Shown: positions 26,979-35,581 of the stretch, in pieces
Layout of the letters: every line of letters begins with the position of its first letter
Position numbering within the stretch: the stretch's first letter is position 1
Assembly: GCF_900099915.1 (NCBI RefSeq)
Contig: NZ_FNDB01000002.1
Location: 225,910-289,909 of the forward strand
DNA from: Flavobacterium omnivorum
Lineage (GTDB): Bacteria; Bacteroidota; Bacteroidia; Flavobacteriales; Flavobacteriaceae
Reading direction: 5' to 3'
DNA length: 64,000 nt
The notes under the pieces: model-generated
What the model saw: only the letters and a program-made list of their open reading frames with translations
Told to the model about the DNA's origin: nothing
Database searches by the model: none
Program-made: the position numbers and the translations under genes

Positions 26979-27549
26979 TTTATATTCAATTATTGTAGCA
27001 CCCCAAGGGGTGTTTATGGTAATCTTATTTTCCTCGGAAAGAAAAGAATAGTTCTCCAGAAACCGAGTTTGAAAAGTTGTCTCTTTTTTATTAAATTATT
27101 TTTTCATAATATACCTTTTTAACAAAAATTATTTTGATTTTTTATACTTTTCTAGAACATAACATTCTAATACTACTACAAAACTATCATTCATAATTAC
27201 TAAATAAAAGTTTCTACTAATTTTTTTTAATATTAATAAAATTCGTTAATTGAAGAGTTGTCCAAACGTAGTCTTAATAAAAGTTTCTGATTAATATTTT
27301 AAATTATCCGAAAGTTGTAAGAACTATTAATACGCTATTTGACGCAAAATGCGCATACTACAGAATTCTTATTCCTTTATTCATAGTGGCTAACATCATA
27401 TTATTAAAGTAACATATATGAAACAGTTTAAGATAAAATAATAGATTAATATAGAAATAATAATAAGAAATAATAGATTAGATCTGAAATTGAAAAAAAA
27501 AAAAATTACTTGATTTAAAATTCAGAATGATTACTCAGTTAGCCAGAAA
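26979..27549. other. 571-bp non-coding, AT-rich region with palindrome and direct repeats
   Basis: No ORF of note. It holds a perfect 14-bp palindrome CACCCCAAGGGGTG at 26999-27012, 21 bases upstream of the polymerase-like gene, and the 13-bp direct repeat AAATAATAGATTA at 27436-27448 and 27468-27480 within an AT-rich stretch. The palindrome is a likely operator. The repeats plus AT-rich DNA next to a replication-like gene could be an origin, but that is speculation. Confidence 0.45.
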
Positions 27550-29511
27550 CTAATTAATTACATCATTTCTGAAGTGTTCATAAATCATTACCATGGCTAA
27601 AGTATCTAGCTCACAATATTTGAGTAAACCTTGAGTAATTTCATCTCTTTCTTTAGTAGTCATATCCGTAAATTGCAATTTAGCATAAGCGGTTAAAGCA
27701 GCGCCACCATCAGCAATATTTTCCATATCAGATAAATTTTCCTCCATTTCAATTTCAGTCCAATTTTCGAATAACGGAGGTAAGATTTTATAAGGATTAA
27801 GAACTGTATCACCTTGCATTTGTAACCAAATGTGATCAGATGGAAAATTATGACTAGTTAAATTAATGTTTCCGATCGGTTGACTGTATTTCATTTTTAA
27901 AAAATCACTACTGTTCAAACTAGATGGTAAAACCGCTTTGATTGAATTGGACCCTTTAGTGTACGGATTGTAATAATAGTTTTTTACCACCCTACACAAA
28001 TCGATCATATTACGATCTCCTTCCCAAGTTTCCGCCTGTTTAGATGTTGACTGACTAATTGTTTTCAGAAAGCTTATCAGTTCATTTTTATCTACTTCAT
28101 TACTTTCTTCCAATTGAATTATTATTGCATTGATAATTGAGTTTTCATGAGTTGCATATTTAAAAACAGAACCGTTATCATTTCCTAAAGCTGTTTGTAA
28201 AGCTCTAGCAAATATAAAATTCGGAAATTCTCCCGCTGTATTATTGATGTACTGGCTATAGTGTTCTATGGAACCATCTTCATTATATTTATGATGAGAA
28301 AACTGAAAGGCAACTTGCTCGTACGGTTTACGACCAGCAGTAAATGGTAATGCCACGGTGCTGGTTTCAAAATCGATGAAGTGATATGGGAAAACCCATT
28401 TCTCCATTTCTTGTTTTAATTCGTCTTTTTCAGCATGAAACGAAGTATCAACATTAACAGCTTTTTCAACCTGAATCCATTGTCTTTCCGAAGGAGCGAT
28501 TCTTCCTGCTTCAGGTTTAATGTTTAAATCATTTTCTGTTAATTGTTCCATCAGCAAACGGTTTTCTTCCATGAGGTTTTTGCCTCTAAAATTCCATATT
28601 TGCATTGCATTAGGCTTATTGAATTCTTTTGCAGTCCAATTCAATTGTTTGCTGAAGCAGTATTTGAAACCAGACTTCAAACCCTCCTCTTCTTGCAGTG
28701 CTGTTGCCTTAAACTCACAATTTTTACAAGAGCTAAATTGCGTGGGCCAATTTAAATAAACATCTTCCTGGTACGCCTTTTTGAAAGTAGAAATAGCTTC
28801 TTCAAAGTTGAGGTTTTCATAATATTTATATTTGTTTCTGATAATATCATTTACAATATTATCAACATTAATTTCTGATAAAACCGTACTGCCGATCTCT
28901 TCCAAAGAATGAACACGTTTTATAATATCCGTTCTTGGATTACCATTATTTGGGATCCGAAACAATTGGTTTAAACCGTCAATAGTAGCTTTTTTAGTTT
29001 TGTCTGCCATCAACAAGTAGACTTCGAAATTCAAATTAGGAAATGTTTTTTGTGCAACATATTTTTGAAAAGCCAGATCAAATAAATAGGGCTTCCAACT
29101 ACTTACCAATGCCCCTCTTGAACCAACAAATATATTTTCATCGCTTGGATTAAATGATTTGGCCTTGACTTCAATTAGTTTAATGTTATTACCATTTTTG
29201 ACAATAATATCTGTCCTAATAAAAAGACCATCAATCTGGAAAGCTGCTTCGTAAATGACGACATTTTCCAGAAGTAAAGCTTCTTGTGTGAGTTGGAAAG
29301 CTTTGTCATATTCAAAATTTTCTGTATCAATAAAAACACCATTAGGATAATGTAAGCGCGCCAGTTCTTCAACTTGGAAACCACCGCTAGCCAAAGCCCT
29401 CATAAAAGGATCATCGCTTTTGTTGTTGGCAAATTCTTTTTTTGAAGTAAAAAAGAGTTTATTTGGGCACTCTAATGCTGTTTTGAATCTGGATTTAGTT
29501 AATGGTTTCAT
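27550..29511 (-). CDS. DUF2779 protein: Cas4-like nuclease plus DEDD exonuclease-like domain
   Basis: 653 aa. N-terminal half looks like a Cas4/RecB-type nuclease: Cys15 of ALECPNKLF, a PD-(D/E)XK core with Asp101 (RTDIIV) and Glu114-x-Lys116 (IEVKAK), and a trailing cluster Cys262, Cys265, Cys285 that with Cys15 could hold an iron-sulfur cluster. The second half (DUF2779) begins HFIDFETSTVALPF (Asp380, Glu382) and ends with YCELDTLAM, the first and last motifs of DEDD-type 3'-5' exonucleases. Two nuclease folds in one chain suggest processing of foreign DNA. It is third in the operon led by the WYL regulator. Confidence 0.75.
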   Translation of the reverse strand: MKPLTKSRFKTALECPNKLFFTSKKEFANNKSDDPFMRALASGGFQVEELARLHYPNGVFIDTENFEYDKAFQLTQEALLLENVVIYEAAFQIDGLFIRTDIIVKNGNNIKLIEVKAKSFNPSDENIFVGSRGALVSSWKPYLFDLAFQKYVAQKTFPNLNFEVYLLMADKTKKATIDGLNQLFRIPNNGNPRTDIIKRVHSLEEIGSTVLSEINVDNIVNDIIRNKYKYYENLNFEEAISTFKKAYQEDVYLNWPTQFSSCKNCEFKATALQEEEGLKSGFKYCFSKQLNWTAKEFNKPNAMQIWNFRGKNLMEENRLLMEQLTENDLNIKPEAGRIAPSERQWIQVEKAVNVDTSFHAEKDELKQEMEKWVFPYHFIDFETSTVALPFTAGRKPYEQVAFQFSHHKYNEDGSIEHYSQYINNTAGEFPNFIFARALQTALGNDNGSVFKYATHENSIINAIIIQLEESNEVDKNELISFLKTISQSTSKQAETWEGDRNMIDLCRVVKNYYYNPYTKGSNSIKAVLPSSLNSSDFLKMKYSQPIGNINLTSHNFPSDHIWLQMQGDTVLNPYKILPPLFENWTEIEMEENLSDMENIADGGAALTAYAKLQFTDMTTKERDEITQGLLKYCELDTLAMVMIYEHFRNDVIN

Positions 29512-29574
29512 AGTATTATTAATGAATAGTTGAATTAATAATCAGATAAACTATAGTGATATTTCTATAAAATC

Positions 29575-30159
29575 TTAATCTTGAATGGAATCTCTGACCT
29601 CAAATCCATTTTGAAAAGTAATTAATGCATCACTTTTAACACTTTTTAAATTTTGGTTTTGATATTTTAAATTTTTTAAAATTATCATCCCATCCACCTC
29701 TAAAAGATGAAATTCCAAATTGTTTATATTGAAATCATTCATACGAATTTCATAGCTGCCAATTAACCCAATTTCTTTTTGTTCAATATAAATGCCTGTT
29801 TCGTAATCTGGATTTATTCTTGAAACGGAAGTATTATACAATGGAAAAAGCAATAGCTCTTCTTGTAAATCATTAATTTTAAGTTTTTGGACCTTCCTAT
29901 TCTTATACCAAATTTCGATTTGATTTTTCTGGTTATTAATCAGTCCACCTATTTTAATTAACACTAAATCATTCATTGACTGAATAGTATCCTCATTTAG
30001 TATATAATAAAAATATGGGTCAATAATTGCTTGGCATAACGACTGATTCATTTTTAGTGCAATTTTTTCCCAATCGTTTTTTTGTTCATTAGATATAGTA
30101 ATCCGTTTAAGTGTCCATGCTTCACCAAATAGATTTATCTTGAGCTTATTTTTTAACAT
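29575..30159 (-). CDS. hypothetical protein of the WYL/DUF2779 operon
   Basis: 194 aa without a signal, membrane segment or motif known to me. Composition is rich in Ile, Asn, Leu and Lys, with a central strand-rich stretch (QIEIWYKNRKVQKLKIN). It lies 38 bases after the WYL regulator and 63 before DUF2779, so it is probably part of the same transcript and may be a partner of the nuclease. Confidence 0.6.
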   Translation of the reverse strand: MLKNKLKINLFGEAWTLKRITISNEQKNDWEKIALKMNQSLCQAIIDPYFYYILNEDTIQSMNDLVLIKIGGLINNQKNQIEIWYKNRKVQKLKINDLQEELLLFPLYNTSVSRINPDYETGIYIEQKEIGLIGSYEIRMNDFNINNLEFHLLEVDGMIILKNLKYQNQNLKSVKSDALITFQNGFEVRDSIQD

Positions 30160-30197
30160 GCAGAAGGGTTTAATTTTAACTAAACAACTACCAAAAC

Positions 30198-31106
30198 TTA
30201 ATTAGAATACTGCTTCAATGTCGCTACCAGCATTTCTACTATTTTTTTTTGGAGGCTCAGAGGCTCAATCACTTTAACTTCTTTACCCACCGAAAGCAAT
30301 TCCATTAAAAAATCGTACGTAGGATGTAATAAAAGTTCTATTCGGTATTCCTTTTCATCATCAACCAATTCTCTTTGAGAATGGTGTAAAGGCAATGATT
30401 TTATATATTTTCCTTGGTCATAGGAATAAGATAAAATTATTTTTTGTGGTGGATTATTATCTTCAGTGATAATTCCAAAACTATGGCGATAAACTTCTTC
30501 AGGATTATAACCAGTAGGATAGATGAACTTTTTTCTAGTAATATCTAGATCAGTTATTCGATCCAGACCAAAAGGTTTAATCCGATTGTCTTTCGTGTCT
30601 TTTGCGATGAGGTACCATCTATTTCTAGCTTCTTTCAAAGCCAAAGGTTGGACAGTTCGCTTTGTTTTTTCATGATCTTCATCCCAATATTTTTCATGAG
30701 TAAAATGCACCTCGAAATGATTTTTTATGGCATGCATCAGTCCATGCATATTTTCGGTTCCAAGAGGTTGACGGTTCTCTAAAATTATTTGATTAGAGAG
30801 ACTTTCCGATATACTTAACGCATTAAATATTTGAAACGTTTCCATTAGACGGTCCGTTTTTACCTCGTCGGCATCATGAACTATTACATAACAATTTATA
30901 GTACGAACGTATTCAATATCAATTTTATAAATATCTCTAATTTCATTTACATCACGTTCAAACGTTCGTTTTGAGATCACATAATTTTCATCCGCATCAA
31001 TAGAATGATTTGCCAAATGTTTTTGCAATTCCTTGAAAGAACATGGATTAGATCTTAATTTATTAATTATAAGATGGTGTCGTTTAATGAATTGTTTTTT
31101 TGACAT
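30198..31106 (-). CDS. WYL-domain transcriptional regulator
   Basis: 302 aa. N-terminal winged HTH (about 1-75, KQFIKRHHLIINKLRSNP... SKRTFERDVNEIRDIY), then a WYL domain (about 130-225) with RTVQPLALKEARNRWYLIAKD and KPFGLDRIT, and a C-terminal WCX-like dimerisation part. WYL proteins sense nucleic-acid or nucleotide ligands and control defence systems (BrxR, CapW are examples). Its own promoter carries the inverted repeat found at three other island promoters, so it is the likely regulator of all four, including itself. Confidence 0.9.
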   Translation of the reverse strand: MSKKQFIKRHHLIINKLRSNPCSFKELQKHLANHSIDADENYVISKRTFERDVNEIRDIYKIDIEYVRTINCYVIVHDADEVKTDRLMETFQIFNALSISESLSNQIILENRQPLGTENMHGLMHAIKNHFEVHFTHEKYWDEDHEKTKRTVQPLALKEARNRWYLIAKDTKDNRIKPFGLDRITDLDITRKKFIYPTGYNPEEVYRHSFGIITEDNNPPQKIILSYSYDQGKYIKSLPLHHSQRELVDDEKEYRIELLLHPTYDFLMELLSVGKEVKVIEPLSLQKKIVEMLVATLKQYSN

Positions 31107-31127
31107 AGTTTAATTTTTAATTTATTC

Positions 31128-31161
31128 CAAATTTAACCTACCGTAGCGACATGGCGTGTCG
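31128..31161 (-). promoter_or_regulatory. P1: promoter/operator of the WYL regulator operon
   Basis: On the minus strand: inverted repeat CGACA-N5-TGTCG (31147-31161), 11 bases, then TAAATTTG (31128-31135). The operator covers the place where the -33 TTG would be. The gene starts 21 bases after the -7 element. Confidence 0.75.
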
Positions 31162-31188
31162 TTGTTGAATAAATTATAAAATATTTAT

Positions 31189-31674
31189 TTATTTTTTAAA
31201 AAACAGATTCACTTCCGATTCAAAAACGGTTATGGGGATACGATGTGCCAAATCTTTTAAAAGATGGATACGAATATCATTTGCTCTTGGCACAAAATTT
31301 AGAATATAACTTAAGTTGTCTTCCGCCTTTATAGTTTCATCTTGTAATCCCAAAACAAATTGGATTAAATGCTGGTGTACAATTTCAGTGTTTGGAATAT
31401 TTTGTTCCGTGGCATGGTATGGTAAGGCTGGATTAAATAATAAAGCAGGTAGTTTCAATAATTTGGATAAGTAAAATCCAGCAAATCCACCCATACTACT
31501 ACCTATGATTACATCAATACTTTGGTTTTGATATTCATCATATAAAAATTGAATCATATTGGGATTTGATTTATAATTTAAGTCTGGCGCAAAGACGTTA
31601 CCGTATTTTTCTAATATATTTTTTTTATCAATAGTTAGCGGACTTTCAAGTCCGTGGAGAAATAGTATGTTCAT
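31189..31674 (-). CDS. YqiA-like alpha/beta hydrolase
   Basis: 161 aa. ILFLHGLESP at the start, the nucleophile elbow GSSMGG (Ser near 59) and a C-terminal His in LKDLAHRIP are the features of the small YqiA/YcfP esterase group. The acid residue is probably an Asp near 136. The last gene of the SLOG-like operon. Substrate unknown; association with defence is by co-regulation only. Confidence 0.82.
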   Translation of the reverse strand: MNILFLHGLESPLTIDKKNILEKYGNVFAPDLNYKSNPNMIQFLYDEYQNQSIDVIIGSSMGGFAGFYLSKLLKLPALLFNPALPYHATEQNIPNTEIVHQHLIQFVLGLQDETIKAEDNLSYILNFVPRANDIRIHLLKDLAHRIPITVFESEVNLFFKK

Positions 31675-31685
31675 GGTAAATTTAT

Positions 31686-32084
31686 TTAAAATTCAATATC
31701 GTATGGATTATTCTCATTTCCCTCTATAAGGTAAACTCTATATTCTTCCAGGGAGTCCACCTGGTCAGGCCAAAAGGTTTTGCTATAAAAATACATTAAT
31801 TCCAAAACATCTTCCTTAGTTGCAGCTAGAACATCGAGATATTTAAGTTCGCGTTCGTAGCAGAAGTAATCTTCATCGTAGTATTGATCAGTTTCTGCTA
31901 AAATTCTTTTCTGAAAAGGGTAGCCTTCCACTTCGTATCCTTTACTTTCGCAGTAGCTAATGATTAAACTTCGAACATCACTTTCATATATTTCAGCATA
32001 TTTATCATCGTCAAAACTATCTGAAAGACTTTTCCATTTTATATGCATTTTCAGGATTTCTGCCTTAATTTCTTCTATTTCCAT
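31686..32084 (-). CDS. acidic hypothetical protein
   Basis: 132 aa, strongly acidic, rich in Tyr, Glu and Asp (SFDDDKYAEIYESDV; DQYYDEDYFCYERELKYLD). Probably a helical soluble protein. Twelve bases downstream of the 68-aa gene and eleven before the hydrolase, so one operon. No family recognised. The acidity recalls DNA-mimic or inhibitor proteins, but nothing else supports that. Confidence 0.65.
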   Translation of the reverse strand: MEIEEIKAEILKMHIKWKSLSDSFDDDKYAEIYESDVRSLIISYCESKGYEVEGYPFQKRILAETDQYYDEDYFCYERELKYLDVLAATKEDVLELMYFYSKTFWPDQVDSLEEYRVYLIEGNENNPYDIEF

Positions 32085-32096
32085 TTTTATTATTAA

Positions 32097-32303
32097 TTAT
32101 TCAATTTTCCAGTTAACATCTCCAAGATTTAATATTCCGTTCATTTCTATTTCAAGCCATGAAAACCCAAATTCAACACAATTTAAATTAATACTAAAAC
32201 CAGAAAACGTTTCAGAATCAATATTCATTTTTTGACCTTTTTGAAGATGCTCCATCATTTTAGCATGTTGCTCATCCGCAAGTTCGATACTAATTTTTTT
32301 CAT
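32097..32303 (-). CDS. small hypothetical protein
   Basis: 68 aa. MKKISIELADEQHAKMMEHLQKGQ looks like a short strand followed by a helix, then a beta-rich end (FGFSWLEIEMNGILNLGDVNW). Tightly packed in the operon between the SLOG-like gene and the acidic gene. No family recognised. Confidence 0.6.
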   Translation of the reverse strand: MKKISIELADEQHAKMMEHLQKGQKMNIDSETFSGFSINLNCVEFGFSWLEIEMNGILNLGDVNWKIE

Positions 32304-32325
32304 ATTCGATAGTATTCAATTAGTT

Positions 32326-32916
32326 TTAAATCCATTTCCCCCAATCCGTCTGAGTAAGATATTGTACTTTATTGATATCGCATATTTCCATTGTATGTCC
32401 AGTACCACCCGCTTTTGGATTTTCTTCATCATCATAGAAAAATGCAAAATTAACAGGGATAATTCCAGAATTTGTCCCCGTTACTTTTATCGTATCACGA
32501 ATAATATAAGCTGCTTTTATTGCAAATCGGTCTTTGGCTCCAGCAACATATTTATCAATTAATGATTTGGTTTTTTTGTTGTTTTTAGATTGATAAACTA
32601 CCTCAGGTTCGTTCATTAAGTCAATCTGATCGAGTGAAATGGTTTCATACGCATTATTTGCTTTTTGGCGGTGGTTATCATACGGAGTTATCACCTGCAA
32701 TCGTTCGGGCGCCACTTGAAGCACCCCTTGAGAGAAATAAAAATCAGCTCCATCGGCGTTGCCACTTCTAAATTTTGCATTTGAAAGGTTTAGTGCCAAC
32801 AGTTTTCCCAATAACACTAATTTTTCTTTATCGGATTCTAATACATTGCGCTTTCCTTCTAAAAGAATAATGGTGTTAATCTTATCATATTGGGCACAAA
32901 ATTCAGCTAAAGTCAT
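32326..32916 (-). CDS. SLOG-like Rossmann-fold protein
   Basis: 196 aa. A lysine/helix region (LVLLGKLLALNLSN) followed by KFRSGNADGADFYFSQGV matches the nucleotide-binding SGGxxGAD loop of YspA/YpsA-type SLOG proteins, and GGTGHTMEICD in the C-terminal part fits the second loop of that fold. SLOG domains often sense or make nucleotide signals in defence operons. It is the first gene of a four-gene operon under promoter P2. The assignment is by motif only. Confidence 0.65.
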   Translation of the reverse strand: MTLAEFCAQYDKINTIILLEGKRNVLESDKEKLVLLGKLLALNLSNAKFRSGNADGADFYFSQGVLQVAPERLQVITPYDNHRQKANNAYETISLDQIDLMNEPEVVYQSKNNKKTKSLIDKYVAGAKDRFAIKAAYIIRDTIKVTGTNSGIIPVNFAFFYDDEENPKAGGTGHTMEICDINKVQYLTQTDWGKWI

Positions 32917-32934
32917 ATCTTATTTTATTTAAAA

Positions 32935-32968
32935 CAAATGTAATTCACCATAACGTCAATAGATGACG
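32935..32968 (-). promoter_or_regulatory. P2: promoter/operator of the SLOG-like operon
   Basis: On the minus strand: CGTCA-N5-TGACG (32954-32968), 11 bases, then TACATTTG (32935-32942), 19 bases before the ATG. Same geometry as P1, P3 and P4. Confidence 0.78.
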
Positions 32969-32976
32969 CTATTAAA

Positions 32977-34062
32977 TTAATTTCCAAAACCTACTGCTTT
33001 TCTTAATTTAGGGCAATAATTAGTATCGACTTCTAAATTGTAAATATCAGCTACAGACATCGGTTGACTCACTTCTATTTCGCGACCTAATTTTTCCAAC
33101 AGAATATTTGTTTTTAAAATTGAAAGTAGTTTAAATTCATAAATAGCCGTTAATCGTCCTTTACGAAGTAAAGCCTTGTCGATATTTTTTAAATCGGTAT
33201 TAAAAGTAGCTATAATCTGGATCCCCAAACTGTTACCTAAAAGTCCATCAGTAAGATTAAGTAAAAAGGAAAGTTTAGAATTATGATTATTGTCCCTTGA
33301 GAGTATTAATTCCTCCGCATCCTCAATTACTAAAATACAATTTTGATTATCCAGCAAAAAATTAGTAAGCTCCATGCTATCTAAATTTCCAGCCATATTT
33401 GGAGATAAGAATATTACTTTTTTATTTTGAAGGTGAATAAGATGTTTAATATAAGTACTTTTTCCTGTACCAGGCAATCCATGAAACAAGTATAGCCCTT
33501 GAGTGTGGGCTTTTTTAATATTTTTTAGAATTGATAAATGGACCCTATTGAAATCATCGTTGTAATTTAAATCGATATTTAATTTTGGTTTTTTAATGAC
33601 TATATCCTTTGTTTTGAGCCCATTTTTAGAGTTTACAATTAAACTTATTTCTTTGGTTCTTGTTGGTTTTATCTGAAATCGCAAAAATAAGTTTTGAAGT
33701 TCTTGTGCTTCTTTTTCTTGTTTTGGATTAAAAAGTATATAAACATTCTGATGAAATAAATTGATTACAATATTATTTTTTAAAATAATAAAATAGTCTG
33801 AATAATCGTTCTTTTTCGTATCATATTCATAAGATTGGCTATAATGCTCTTTTTGAATTTCGTTTTCCATTTCTTTATTAATAAAATCTCGTAACTTTGA
33901 ATCAATTATTGAATCAATTGTTTTTAAATTTGGAATGATACCAAAATAGGCATGAAAAAGTCGAAATTGATTAATGTAATGGCCACCTCCTGTATAAATA
34001 TCAAATGCATCGTGTTTGAGGATTAGATCTTCAGTAACTGAAGTTTTTGTTGTATTTTCCAT
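32977..34062 (-). CDS. AAA family ATPase
   Basis: 361 aa. Walker A GLPGTGKS (about residue 195), Walker B ILVIEDAEE, sensor Asn in ATFNTDLKN, and arginine-finger region ALLRKGRL form one AAA module, reminiscent of the Bcs1/FtsH-like classical group. The N-terminal 170 residues are unassigned. Monocistronic under its own operator-bearing promoter P3. It could energise a partner from the neighbouring operons, but the partner is not evident. Confidence 0.82.
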   Translation of the reverse strand: MENTTKTSVTEDLILKHDAFDIYTGGGHYINQFRLFHAYFGIIPNLKTIDSIIDSKLRDFINKEMENEIQKEHYSQSYEYDTKKNDYSDYFIILKNNIVINLFHQNVYILFNPKQEKEAQELQNLFLRFQIKPTRTKEISLIVNSKNGLKTKDIVIKKPKLNIDLNYNDDFNRVHLSILKNIKKAHTQGLYLFHGLPGTGKSTYIKHLIHLQNKKVIFLSPNMAGNLDSMELTNFLLDNQNCILVIEDAEELILSRDNNHNSKLSFLLNLTDGLLGNSLGIQIIATFNTDLKNIDKALLRKGRLTAIYEFKLLSILKTNILLEKLGREIEVSQPMSVADIYNLEVDTNYCPKLRKAVGFGN

Positions 34063-34084
34063 GGTTTATTGTTTTTATTTAAAC

Positions 34085-34118
34085 CAAAACTAACAAGCCA
34101 TAACGTCAAGGTGTGACG
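34085..34118 (-). promoter_or_regulatory. P3: promoter/operator of the AAA ATPase gene
   Basis: On the minus strand: CGTCA-N5-TGACG (34104-34118), 11 bases, TAGTTTTG (34085-34092), 22 bases before the ATG. P2 and P3 also share CCATAACGTCA around the operator. Confidence 0.78.
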
Positions 34119-34178
34119 TAAATAAAAATTTTCTATTATTAATATAAATTGTAGTAGAAAAATATAATCTTTAGATCC

Positions 34179-34841
34179 CTATAATAAACTGATACAGATT
34201 CCTTTATGATCTGATAATTTTTTGTCCAAATTCCATTCGTAAGATTCAATATGTGAACCCCTTATGAATGCTGTGCTCATTGCAATATGATCAATTACTT
34301 CTGATAAATTCTTTATTAAATTCTCAATTTTATTTTCTTTAAAAGATTTTATAAGTTCGCTTCTTCCAAAATTTGTAAAATAATAATTATCAGAAAAAGA
34401 AATGTTGTAATCCCCAACTATACAAAAATTTTGAGCTGTTGATAAATTATAAAAATCATTTATTTGCTTTGGTAAATCAGTTTTAAAATTTTGATTTCTG
34501 TTTCCGTAAACTCCAATAATTGTTCCGTACACTATTAAATTACCTCTTTGAGTTTCTATTTCAGCACAACAGCTAGTGTATTCATCATAGGTTTGGAATT
34601 GGTTTACAATTTCATACTTAGAATAAATTTTAACTCGCTTTTCTGTTTGTTTATAATTTTCAGGTTCCAGTTCAGCTAAATTTTTTGTTGCAATTTGAAA
34701 TGGATAATTTTTAAGTTCGACTTTTTCATCATATTCTGCAAAAACTAAAATGTAGGCATTTAAGTTTTCTAAAATTGAAATAATTTCTAAAACTTCTCTA
34801 TTATATTTTAATCTTTCCAGATTCCAAGTAGCAATTGTCAT
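34179..34841 (-). CDS. endonuclease/exonuclease/phosphatase (EEP) family protein
   Basis: 220 aa. The full EEP active site is visible: Asn in ATWNLERL, Glu in VFAEYDEK, Asp and Asn in VGDYNISF, and SDHKGI at the C-terminus (Asp-His). The family includes ExoIII, DNase I and lipid phosphatases; no signal peptide, so cytosolic. It follows the metallopeptidase gene by 26 bases and is the last gene of the DUF262-hsdR operon. Confidence 0.82.
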   Translation of the reverse strand: MTIATWNLERLKYNREVLEIISILENLNAYILVFAEYDEKVELKNYPFQIATKNLAELEPENYKQTEKRVKIYSKYEIVNQFQTYDEYTSCCAEIETQRGNLIVYGTIIGVYGNRNQNFKTDLPKQINDFYNLSTAQNFCIVGDYNISFSDNYYFTNFGRSELIKSFKENKIENLIKNLSEVIDHIAMSTAFIRGSHIESYEWNLDKKLSDHKGICISLL

Positions 34842-34867
34842 AACTTTTACTTCTTTAAATTAGAAAC

Positions 34868-35581
34868 TTAATATCCCCATTCTGTATGACTCACGGGTAA
34901 TCGGTTTAATTCTTCTTTTACCTCTTTCCAATTGGGTAAAAAACTATTCATCAGGGCCACAAAGCGTGTGTTATGATTACGTTCCAAAAGATGTGTCATT
35001 TCATGAATGATAATGTATTCCAGGCAGGATACAGGTTTTTTAGCTAATTCTAAATTAAGCCAAACGCGTTTAGCTTCAATGTTACATGTTCCCCACTTGG
35101 TTTTCATTTTCTTGATGCCAAAATCAGCTACTTCAACTCCCATTACATTTTCCCATTTTGAGATAAGTTCTGGAATCTTTAGTTTGAGCTGAGCCCTGTA
35201 CCATTCCTCTAAAATCTCTTTCCTTTTTTCCGTATTGGTTTCAGCTCTGATGCACAATTCAATGGTATTGTGTTTCAGTTTTACTATGGGAGAGGCATTG
35301 TGTTCTATCACTTTTAGTAAATACCTTTTGCCAAAATAATAGTGACTTTCTTTAGTTAAATATTCTCTGGGAGCTTCTCTCTTTTGAGATTTAATTTTAG
35401 CTTGTTGTTTTCTGATCCAGGTTAATTTCGAGATAGCGTAAATTCGAATAGTATCCAAATCCATTCTTTCTGGGGCAGCAATTTTTACCTGACCAAAAGG
35501 AGGATACACACTCAAATGGACATTTTTAATATCCTTCTGAGTAACCTCAACGGTAATATCTCCAAGTTGAATTTCCTGCAT
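34868..35581 (-). CDS. YgjP-type (DUF45) metallopeptidase of the type I restriction locus
   Basis: 237 aa. The zinc motif HEMTHLLERNH (HExxH plus third His) lies near residue 195, after KWGTCN, typical of the YgjP/SprT-like DUF45 group. Genes of this family commonly accompany hsdR. Its ATG follows the hsdR TAA with no gap, so the two are translated together. Its role in restriction is not established. Confidence 0.88.
   Translation of the reverse strand: MQEIQLGDITVEVTQKDIKNVHLSVYPPFGQVKIAAPERMDLDTIRIYAISKLTWIRKQQAKIKSQKREAPREYLTKESHYYFGKRYLLKVIEHNASPIVKLKHNTIELCIRAETNTEKRKEILEEWYRAQLKLKIPELISKWENVMGVEVADFGIKKMKTKWGTCNIEAKRVWLNLELAKKPVSCLEYIIIHEMTHLLERNHNTRFVALMNSFLPNWKEVKEELNRLPVSHTEWGY

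Noticed and set aside
25139..27549. CRISPR array or Cas locus near the Cas4-like protein
   Set aside because: No regularly spaced repeats and no other Cas gene; the Cas4 likeness is limited to the nuclease half of the DUF2779 protein.
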